Assembly: GCA_930367205.1 (NCBI GenBank)
Contig: OV884011.1
Location: 36,779,754-36,843,753, forward strand
Source of the DNA: Acanthosoma haemorrhoidale
Taxonomy: Eukaryota > Arthropoda > Insecta > Hemiptera > Acanthosomatidae
Length of the DNA: 64,000 bases
Direction: 5' to 3'
The position numbers were made by a program, and so were the translations under genes. Below, piece after piece: positions 55,674 through 64,000 of the stretch (position 1 is the stretch's first letter; the number at the start of each line of letters is the position of its first letter). The notes beneath the pieces are model-generated. The model had not been told where the DNA came from. It made no database searches and was given only the letters and a program-made list of their open reading frames with translations.

Positions 55674-56099
55674 TATGAAAGACGTAATGATCAGAAGATA
55701 AAATCTGGCAGTGAATTTGGGGTTAATAGGACTGACAGCTTGTATGTTTTGGAAGTCTCTGTAACAGCTAACAATTATTTCTCTGTTCCAGTGGAGTTTT
55801 ACAACATGAATCACCACCACGGTGTGCTCAATAAGTCCACCCACAACCTGCAAGGACAGGAAGACTGGACTAATCTGTGACCATGAGATCGCCAGCACCA
55901 TAAAAAAATATATTTGGTAGAGAAAAGTAGCGACCCTCAGGGCGAGTGAGCAGAAGAACCATTTAGATCCGTGTTCCCAATAGTCTGCATTCGGCATGAT
56001 AAGTATCGCTCTGTTGTAGAGAAGGAAACATCTGACGATGATGTTACCCTTCCAGAACATCCTTGGATGTGGCCAAAGCGTCAAAGACTGAGACCACTT
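55674..56099 (-). CDS. Gustatory-receptor-like protein (7tm_7), first visible exon
   Basis: An open stretch of about 142 codons on the - strand with LWPHPRMFWKGNIIVRCFLL, WFFCSLALRVATFLYQIYFF, MVLAISWSQISPVFLSLQVV, GGLIEHTVVVIHVVKLHWNR and FQNIQAVSPINPKFTARFYL: alternating hydrophobic segments as in gustatory receptors. The end is set at the donor ATA|GTATTT (55674), which joins the next exon in phase 0 across a 103-base intron. The 5' border is open: the frame is closed by TAG at 56100-56102, which could be an acceptor or a mutation. With the second exon it gives about 250 residues. An N-terminal part and the last exon are missing, so the gene may be a pseudogene. Confidence 0.6.
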
Positions 56100-56222
56100 C
56101 TACCAGAATATGAAGTATTGATTCCTGCGAACTTGGAGTGGTCTTCATAAGTGTTATGCAAATACGAACAAGTTCCATCCTCTTGTGGGATGACACGAAT
56201 TTCTTCTCTATCAATTCCAGCT
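56044..56222 (-). other. Overlapping open frame next to the GR start
   Basis: After an acceptor-like TTAACTGTTAG (- strand) a second frame is open for 59 codons: LIEKKFVSSHKRMELVRICI, TLMKTTPSSQESILHILVEV and VSVFDALATSKD. It overlaps the first GR exon in another frame. Either this is the true upstream GR coding region and one base was lost near 56060, or it is chance. The composition is more balanced than the flanks. Confidence 0.3.
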
Positions 56223-57469
56223 AACAGTTAAATGAAAACACACGGATAGAAAATCAATAATTCCATTTTAGGGTGAGTAAACGAATAATGTCACTATAGT
56301 TTTATTTTTTTGTTAAATGGTGAGCAGTATCACAGGACAATTAAGGGCTTTGATGAACTTACATCGATCACTCTTGATGTATTTCATTGAATTATTTTTA
56401 TTAGCCTACATATTCAAAAACAGTTTCTCTAATAGACTCAATCGATTGGCATCACAAATGGGAATAGGTACCCAAGGCCACAGCTTTTTTATTTAAATAT
56501 TTATAAAAATAACTAACATTAATCTAATTTTAATCATATTAAACTTATTTTTAATCAGCAGGGCCTTTAATTTGATGATATAATGTTGATGTCATATAGC
56601 TTGAAAAAAATAAATATTTTTTCATTATGCAGTACTTATCCGATTAATAGCACTTATTATTTTTCATAGAATTAATTTTATTTTACCAAATAAAAATTAT
56701 TTGTTGAGTTAAAGTGTGCGAATTAATTTAATTCCTTTGTGTGACTACAGTTCAAAAATAAGAAAACAGAAATTATATATTAACTATTAGGGCAATCTTT
56801 AATTTAACACCCTACAGACCAACAGGTAGATAGACAGGTGAGAGTTTTATTGTTTCAAAATATTTCTTTTGAGGCAAAAATGTATTACCTATTGAACCAT
56901 AAAATAACAAATATAGGACATACATGAAGAGATCCAAGGCTTTTATTATATTTTTTTCATGAAATCATAAAGATTTCTAATTTTTAGCATGGGTAATCTG
57001 ATGTGTATATTTGCCTGAGTGTTTGTGTAAAGCCTATAGTTACTTATGTTATAGCCAATGAGGGTTGGAATTTGATTGCTGAAATGAAGTGAGTTATGGT
57101 AAGATAAATATATTTATAGAAAACAAAAAAATATATGACATCAAATAAAATTTTAAACAACAACATACTATATACATAATTCTTTATTTTACATTCATTT
57201 ATAGTTACTGAATTAAACTATATACTTTTTTTTATTATATACACTTTAAAATATCACACGTTCTATCTTAATAGATCACAATATATTTTCACTTTATCCT
57301 AAAGGTCTCCATTATATTTTTCTTATTCCATCTCTCTTAAAGGTTTACTACAATAGTCATTGAAAATATTTATAGTATTTGTCCACTCTGTACTCATTGG
57401 AGGAGTTTTCTGGAAGTTAGGATGGAAAAGAATTAAAGCGATTTACAAACCTTGGAGAAACATCTAAAA
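56223..57469. other. AT-rich intergenic DNA
   Basis: One inverted copy of short motif C at 56785-56816 (TTTAATTTAACACCCTACAG). Nothing else recognised. Confidence 0.4.
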
Positions 57470-58450
57470 AGAGAAACAATAATAAAATCATCCCAAGGAA
57501 GAAGCACAACATCAGGATGTTCCACAGCAATATTTCTTACATACACATCACTAGCATATCCAAATACATCAATAACATATTGACATATATAATCTCTATC
57601 GACTTATGATCTTTTCAATTAACAGAGTGAGTGAAACTCCAACAAACTAGGGAAAATAAAAATATTGAAAGCATCTCTAACGACAAATAAAAATGTAGTT
57701 TAAATATTATGCAATTGTAAGGCTCATATAAAACCATCATAATGTTATACTCCACCAAGTTAACAGCATAAATCACCAAAATATCACAGGTATCACTGAT
57801 ACATATCTACTAAAGAGCATTCATTTGAAAGCATGGCTAACTCTAACCTAAAGAAAACGATTTTTTTTCTGTTAAGCTCCAAAAACAGAATAATAAAATC
57901 AAGAAAAATTTCTAAAAATGAAGTTGTCATTCTGCAAACTGCAAGGCTCATGCCTAACCATCATACTGACATACACCAAACGACGTATTTACCATCTTCA
58001 CTAATACATAACAAGTATATCTATATGATGATCATATCTATACATCATATCTACATATCTGTATGTGTATGTATCTATATTTATAAATTCATTATTTCAT
58101 TGAAAAGAGTGACCTACTCAAAATTAGGGAAAATCATTTTTCATTTATATTTAATTTTCAGGATAAGCTTCAAAAATTGTAACTCATATATAACCGTACA
58201 AACAAAATAAATTTCATAGTGTTTCTAAGTCTTTAACATTAGAATGCTCAGCACGGAAAGTTATCATTTTAAATTATGAGGAATTTATTGGAAGAACAAT
58301 ACTAAAATCTTCTTTACTGAAAAAGTCTAAAAATAAAGTTAAATCATTCTGTCAACTGAAAGCTCATGTTTAACCAAATATTGACAGGCATCATTTACAC
58401 ACCAACATATCAAAACATAGCACCGTCATATAGACATATACCACCATCAT
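57470..58450. repeat. Degenerate tandem duplications
   Basis: Related blocks recur: AAGGCTCATATAAAACCATC (about 57719), AAGGCTCATGCCTAACCATC (57942) and AAAGCTCATGTTTAACCAAA (58362), each preceded by an AAAATGAAGTT-like stretch and followed by T-GACA-CACC-type strings. A further pair (ACTAGGGAAAATAAA and TTAGGGAAAATCA) lies near 57645 and 58120. Divergence is high. No coding frame. Confidence 0.5.
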
Positions 58451-58526
58451 GTTCATAATCAACATATCGACATATAAATACATTATACATACTAATATTT
58501 ACTACTTTCTAAATTTTGATTATCCT

Positions 58527-58529
<3 letters not shown>

Positions 58530-58562
<33 letters not shown>
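58530..58562. repeat. TA dinucleotide microsatellite
   Basis: A run of about 16 TA units. A shorter one is at 51449-51465. Confidence 0.95.
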
Positions 58563-58564
<2 letters not shown>

Positions 58565-59294
58565 ACATATCTTATTTATTAATCGGAACATAATCAATCA
58601 TGGCTCATCAAAAATTGTTTCTTCATGTTTTGAAATCATTATGCCTTTATTTATTACAAGTTTGTACTTTTGTTACATTTGTTGATTTTCTTTTTCTAAA
58701 CGGACAGCTGGAATATTGAATACTGTGAAAAGAACTTACAAAAACAAAATAATCAACTCTATATATTCAGGCCTGGTATTTCAAATCTATTATCACAAAC
58801 TTTAGATAACCTCAAATTTTGTGAAAACATGACTTGTTTAGGTCTGAAAATGTAACCTATAATGATAACTTGTAGAAAATCAATGTTGAGTTGAAGCAAG
58901 CTATCTCAGTACTAGGATGGAAGAATGACTTCTAGTTTGGCTAGCTCGTGATAGCTTAGGCACTCCCTGGGTAAAATGGTACCAGCCATTACAGGAGCAA
59001 CCTATTAGTGTAGCCCCATATAAGGTGTGAATAACCCAAAGGCAAAATGTCAAAAATGCCTTTGTCATATTCAAAAAGAAAGCAAAAAAACAAAAACCTA
59101 GAAATTGATTCCTGAAGTTCAAGAAAGTCAAAGTTGGGACATAATTAATTAACCTATATACACTAAACATTCATTTACATATTTACAATTATTTAAAAAA
59201 TATAATAGATTTAAGTAAATATTACAATTGACAACACATGCGTGTATGGACACAGACATAATACTGAAACAAATTAAAAACGAGAGGACTGTAT
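58563..59294 (-). other. Probable 3' untranslated region of the SLC46-like gene and flank
   Basis: Downstream (- strand) of the stop at 59295. TTTATT at about 58645-58651 gives AATAAA on the - strand and could end the transcript. An open frame at 58901-59170 is likely chance, as it has no resemblance to the transporter. Confidence 0.4.
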
Positions 59295-59484
59295 CTACAA
59301 TTTGCTATTGTTGGTGTCGGGTTCAAAGCCCTCGTTGGTGTAGCTGATACATTTGTCTTTGGTAACTTTCATGATTCCATTTTGGTCTTTTTCCGGTTCC
59401 ATTTTGACTCCATTCGCCTTTTCTGCTTCTGCCTTCTCACTAGCCAGTTTCATTGCATCCTTCTTGTGCTCGGAGTACATCCAC
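59295..59484 (-). CDS. SLC46-like transporter, last coding exon (cytoplasmic tail)
   Basis: Follows the acceptor ATGCTTACAG on the - strand. Its first base completes the Leu codon split with the previous exon, then it reads WMYSEHKKDAMKLASEKAEA, a charged tail (EPEKDQNGIMKVTKDK) and ISYTNEGFEPDTNNSKL before the TAG at 59295-59297. A hydrophilic tail after the twelfth membrane segment fits a major facilitator. Lys and Glu are abundant. Confidence 0.88.
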
Positions 59485-62249
59485 CTGTAAGCATATTTGA
59501 GTCAGAAACTTATTGGTGTACACAGTTTCAGTGTGGAAGGCCTCCAAATAGATGCATAGAAATCAAAACATTTTTTATTACAGCTGAGAGAAATGGTTAA
59601 TCAGGATGTCAAGATCTTTTATTTGGGACTAAATAATTACAAAAAATCATGGAAATTGAGTTCATAATGACATTTTTGTAAATATTGTTGGTACAGGAAA
59701 TCTCAACTTACTCTCCCTTACTTACAAACCCAATTTCCTATGATAGTTCTGTAGATTGGACACCTAACAGATACTGTTTAGTTACAAAAAATGGTTAAAT
59801 TAAAAATTACAGAAAATTTTCTCTGGTTTAGTTTTGTTGAATGACCATTATTATTTTGAAATAAGAAAGAAAACAGATATTTTTGAAAAGTTTTCTCTAA
59901 CAACATTTTTAAAAGTAACATATTGTTGTGATATTTTAATGTTATGATTTTTGATGGTGTTTTTTAAGTAAACTCGGAAAAAGCAAGCGTTGAAAAACGT
60001 ACGAACGATCCGTGGTTCATGCCTATGAAAGGATGAACGTTTTTATTGTCGTTATATTAACTATTAATATTTTTAAATAAAAATAATATCAATAATTTAA
60101 TATAAATATTTCATTTTATAAACTTCAAAATTTAGCAAAGTATAAATATCCGAAACAACTGGCATTGAATAACCAGTTAAAAGATCAATAAGGCAGCGGA
60201 GAGATGTGAGATATATGAACCGGCAGAGGATGAAAGGACACTGATTCAATTTTGACCTACACGAGGAGGAGACACTACCAGAGAAGACCAGGCTCGACAC
60301 CAACCAAGATGACAACGAGACGTATGGAACCACGCGCTGCAGCTGAGAATAGAAGACGACCATCGAAGAAAGCAACACAAAGAAACACTGGCCAGTATTA
60401 GTACCACGTTACGAATAATTATAAGGTACCATTTTAATGTTAGATTTAATAGTATTCTTTTATTACGTACGTAGTTAATTTGTATATTAATTTTAATGAT
60501 ATGTGTAATAAACAATTATTCTTTTACCAGAAGTTCGCTAAATTTTTATTAACAGAACCTTGATATAACGTAAAAGTTAAATATAAAATTATAAATTATA
60601 TGAAAAAATATATAATTAAAATATATAATTCTCTATCTCCCACAGAAATCCAAAGTACAAGAACTTTTGACATACATATTATCAGGTACTACTTACAACA
60701 TATTGCTCACCTAGTGGAACAATCACATAACGGCAATTTTACAGAAGAGAAAAAATGCACTATTTTTCTCAGAGAAGGCTTTTTGAATAACAACACAATA
60801 TAACATACCACAGGTTATCTTAATCGTCATTAAGACACAGTTACTATAGATAAATAAAGTTTTTCTACCAATTATACTGTATGAACCTAAATCTCATCAA
60901 ATTTGAATGTTATGAAAATATGAAAAAAATACAAATTACTTACAATAAATTAAATACAGGTTGCTACACCTAAAAAACCCAGTATTTAATACTATGAACC
61001 CAACAACCTTCCCACATTAATGGCAACAGACTCTCAGGTAAAATTAGGTTATGATTCTGTTGTTAGATGTAAGTTAATTTTAAGTCTATGATTCATAAGG
61101 TGCACCCCATCACTTTTAAACATGTTTAGACAATGAATGTATTATGAGCATAATACTTTTGTAACAATCACAAATCTCAATGTAAAATTATTAAAAATTG
61201 TATAAAATGTGGCCAAGCTACAGGACATGTAATGACCTACTGTAAATAGAATCATTTATGTAGAATCTAGACTGATTTCTATAATTTGTAATAACAAGGG
61301 GATATGAAAAAAAAAAAAAAGTTTAAATACACAAAACAATTTAATAAGGAATGTGTTCATAATAGTGCTTATGCTTTTAATAAAATACTGTCGGTAGAAA
61401 CAAATTTGTATTTTATTAACTTAAAATTCACATCAATAAATACATCCATAATAGTTTCCTAGGTTTTTTTTTTTTTTTTTTTCCAAAAAAAGCTTTGGGC
61501 CTTTCTTCCAAATTTATTTATTTAACTATAAATCTTTTGCCAATAATCAGACACCTTCAATCCCAAACAAATACAAGACAAACATTGTTTTATACAGCAG
61601 TTAACATAAAAACATTATTACTAACCCTTACAATTGTCTCAAATTCACCAATACTTATTAAAAACTTCTGATTTGTCACTAGATAAAATTTCATGTCATT
61701 AATTTAAAAAAAAAAACAGAAACCTTTAATAATTCATGCTCAAAGTCAATAAAGTAAGATAAATAAAATTTGTTTATTGAAAATATTAAAAAAGCTGCTA
61801 ATAAATTTAGCTGTAACAGAGTTTATATACTTATTTAATATAAAGATCATCCCATTTTGCAAATTATAGCCTCCCTTTGTTCTCAGAAATTTTATACATG
61901 AGGTAATGCATTTTCTCATTAGTGTATTTAAATTTCATTAGATGCAAGAATTTGGGCGTTATTAATAAAATAGAGAAATTTACCGGAGAGACCATAGGCC
62001 ATTACTTATGTATTTTTTTTTTTTTTTTCAAGAAACCATACTATCTAATTGGAGTCCCTCTTAATCTACAAAGGAATGATTTGAAGTCTTACTCATTTAA
62101 AAGACTCCATTTTTGAAAGGTTACAAAGTGGCATACATTGTTGTTTTAAAGCATTAATTTTAATTGAATATTTATTTTTTTCTTCGGCCAAGACTCTGGG
62201 GCTACCTATATTTGGGAAATATGTGTATTTGATCTAGCTAAGCACTTAC
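59485..62249. other. Intron of the SLC46-like gene, holding a LINE tail
   Basis: Intron of 2.77 kb between the last two coding exons. It holds LINE copy 3 (60959-61322) and a GC-richer patch at about 60190-60400 with an Arg-rich open frame on the + strand (MTTRRMEPRAAAENRRRPSK) that resembles nothing known to me. The rest is AT-rich. Confidence 0.7.
60959..61322 (+). mobile_element. 5'-truncated Jockey-type LINE, 3' end (copy 3)
   Basis: A few codons of the ORF end (NPVFNTMNP), then the same 3' tail as at 2082-2499 and 16540-16860, with GTATAAAATGTGGCCAAGCT and AAGGGGATATG before a poly-A run ending at about 61321. A 9-base duplication TTAAATACA flanks it (60950-60958 and 61323-61331). It sits in an intron of the SLC46-like gene, antisense to that gene. 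Confidence 0.88.
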
Positions 62250-62406
62250 AGGAAGATGACTATAGCTGGTGCCGTGAGTGCTCCCCCTAGCAGGAAGAAA
62301 GCACCAGGAACTGTGTTCATGGTGGCTCGGTAGACTGCGCTGTACATTGGTCCGTATATCACCGGTACAATAGCTTCTGCAAGGCCGAACACAGAGTTCA
62401 CTTTCC
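62250..62406 (-). CDS. SLC46-like transporter, penultimate coding exon
   Basis: A 157-base exon on the - strand between TGTTACAG and GTAAGT. It begins with the last two bases of a Gly codon and reads KVNSVFGLAEAIVPVIYGPM, YSAVYRATMNTVPGAFFLLG and GALTAPAIVIFL, ending with two bases of a Leu codon. The pattern (K-V-N-S-x-F-G-x-A-E-A-x-x-P-x-x-Y-x-P-M-Y, then P-G-A-F-F-L) is the last membrane pair of SLC46/proton-coupled folate transporter proteins of animals. Such proteins carry folate-like or other small substrates with protons; the substrate of the insect members is not clear. Confidence 0.92.
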
Positions 62407-63864
62407 CTGTAACAGTGATCAGATGATAGGCATGAGATCATAGGCATACCAAGCAATAGTGGGACCTTAATGTGCATGTCAGTTTTTAAACGTACCCCCT
62501 AGGCTCGTCCTAATTGAACTGCTAATTGAAAAAGTAAAACTCAAACTGTGTCAAGATTTTAAGAGCTTAAAATCACTGTGGAATTCCAATTGGCATATTC
62601 ACAACCATGGGTTGATCATAGTTGTTCAGGATTTTAAGGAAGATTGTAGAAAGAGAATGATACAAAAGTAAAGGAAACAAAATTCCGTTTAATTAATTAA
62701 GCCTAGATTTTGATTTGAGGGAATAATATTATTTATTAAAGTCATTAAATGATGATTTAGATCTCTGATTAATAAGAATTATTCATAGGAAAAGGGTCAA
62801 ACTTTTAGAGCTAAACTACTCATTACATCGAATAGTAAAGTAAATTGTACTGCTTGGTGACCAATCTAAAAAATTGAGGAAATTTCATTTTGTCTGGTAA
62901 ATGGTTTGTCTGGTGCTTTGAGAGCGCTGGAGAAAGTATGAATATAGATGAGTTGGAATACACCGAGTTTATTGGTACAGTTTTATAACAAAATGTAGAA
63001 AAGTCTTAATATCTAGAATAATTATTAAAAGATTCAATTGTTTTTGATTTCATGAAGCTTTGTTGAAGTTGAATCAATTATTTGTCTGTTAAAAATGTTT
63101 TATGTGGCAATGGTTGTGAACTGAAATCATATATTAATGATTGTTATGGATTGTTGTTTGATATTTGAGATTGTTTTTGACGATAAAATTTTGTTAGAAA
63201 CTATACTTATTTTAGTTTTATAAGTATATTTTATGTGTTGTATTTTGTATGGGTGTTCTATTGTAATTTAATTAGTGTAATTAATATATTTATATTATAA
63301 TTTCTTTATTAATTTCATAATCAAAATCAAATAAAAAGAAGAGACCTTTTCAGCTTGAGCTTCCACCCGCGGATAAACAAATATAATAACTGCTCACTCT
63401 GCATCCTTCATGTATTATAGGAAGTTACTTTCCATCATTGATGGTTGCTCAGTACTAAGAGAATTGAATACAAAATATTTGAAGAAAAAAAAATGCATAA
63501 TTTAGATGGTGTGCTGGAGATTCTAAATGGAAACTAAAGGAAAACCTATTTTATTTTTTGAATTAAACTGGAAAATATATTTTCTAAGAATTTAGTTATC
63601 AGTATTATTTAAATCATTGAAATGGTCTTTTGCTATTTGAAACATACATATGGATAAATATATTTTTTTATCATTAGATATTATTATTGTTTCTTATTCG
63701 GTCGTACATATTATGAGTATATTTTTTCTGTTGCAAACACCTTTTTTAAATTGCTTTTTCTGTACATAAAATTATTTGCAGTGCCACTTAAGCTTTGTTC
63801 TCACAACACTTAACATCTTCCTCTCCATTAATCCAGCACAATACACACAGAGTAATTAACTTAC
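62407..63864. other. Intron of the SLC46-like gene
   Basis: AT-rich intron of 1.46 kb with GTAAGT and ACAG borders on the - strand. No insertion recognised. Confidence 0.75.
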
Positions 63865-63948
63865 CAAGCTCATCTGGAGGGACCATCTTGGAAGCTATGG
63901 ACCTCATCGCTATGAAGGAGGTTCCGTTAACGATGTCAACAAGAGGTG
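63865..63948 (-). CDS. SLC46-like transporter, third-last coding exon
   Basis: An 84-base exon between CCTTGTTTCAG and GTAAGT on the - strand. It reads PLVDIVNGTSFIAMRSIASK and MVPPDELG. The N-G-T-S-F-I-A-M-R-S-I-x-S-K-x-V-P-P-D-E-L-G core matches the loop before the last membrane pair in this family. It ends with one base of Gly, completed by the next exon. The open frame continues upstream of the acceptor, but the pyrimidine-rich tract and family fit favour this border. Further 5' exons lie beyond the window. Confidence 0.88.
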
Positions 63949-64000
63949 CTGAAACAAGGAAGGTAAAGTTGAGAATAAAGAGATATTTGATCATTGGTAC

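Noticed and set aside
58901..59170. 89-codon hydrophobic frame on the - strand
   Set aside because: Lies in the probable 3' untranslated region of the SLC46-like gene, with no family resemblance.
60097..60515. Frames in the GC-richer patch of the SLC46-like intron
   Set aside because: Frames on both strands, none with motifs; the patch itself is noted in the intron entry.
1..64000. CRISPR arrays, rRNA genes, tRNA genes, bacterial operons
   Set aside because: No regularly spaced repeat arrays, no complete tRNA with A and B boxes and no rRNA-like sequence were seen; the window is eukaryotic.

Overview
The window is nuclear DNA of an insect, probably a hemipteran. The host-like genes are insect chemoreceptors with 7 transmembrane segments and a transporter of the SLC46 type. 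They are split by introns with GT..AG borders. The background is AT-rich and crowded with insect-type transposons: mariner, Jockey/I-type LINEs, Ty3/Gypsy elements and solo LTRs. Nothing bacterial is present. Species cannot be read from the sequence alone.

Host genes. (1) An odorant receptor (Or, 7tm_6 family) lies on the + strand. Its four exons at 4234-5012, 6592-6691, 6782-6886 and 14205-14345 join in matching phase and give about 375 residues; the usual short last exon was not found. Its third intron is 7.3 kb because two mariner copies and two to three copies of a dispersed repeat landed in it. (2) A gustatory-receptor-like gene (7tm_7) lies on the - strand, with exons at 55674-56099 and 55247-55570. 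A decayed second copy of one exon end is at 54323-54372, so the receptor was once tandemly duplicated. (3) The 3' end of an SLC46/proton-coupled-folate-transporter-like major facilitator gene lies on the - strand, with exons at 63865-63948, 62250-62406 and 59295-59484. The gene runs off the right edge. A few further exon-like pieces (33751-33801, 36648-36733, 39443-39511) are weakly supported.

Mobile DNA. 440-13030 holds three copies of a roughly 1 kb dispersed repeat (family A) and two Tc1/mariner elements, one with an inverted piece of its own transposase and one an internal deletion derivative. 15345-16860 is a 5'-truncated LINE split by a complete solo LTR with a perfect 5-bp target duplication. 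Other copies of that LTR are at 26880-27648 and 54720-55083. 19551-21080 holds two decayed genes that resemble capsid-type genes of Polinton/adintovirus-like elements. 22270-26102 is a pair of deletion-ridden Jockey-type LINEs in the same orientation. 28627-28718 and 34389-34480 are two copies of a 92-bp MITE, and 33261-33706 is a pogo-like non-autonomous element.

40741-51490 is a nest of retrotransposons. A decayed + strand Gypsy element (gypsy-1) is interrupted by a young I-type LINE whose 1091-codon frame is still open. Gypsy-1 then joins a - strand Gypsy gag (gypsy-3), which is itself split by a nearly full-length 4.6-kb Gypsy element (gypsy-2) with 5-bp target duplications and almost identical LTRs. 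In two of the insertions the host element's frame reads on without a break once the insert and one target copy are left out, so the order of events can be read.

The rest (about 16.9-19.5, 28.7-33.2, 34.5-40.7, 56.2-59.3 and 59.5-63.8 kb) is AT-rich intergenic or intronic DNA with short repeats, hairpins and microsatellites. I see no tRNA, rRNA or CRISPR array.
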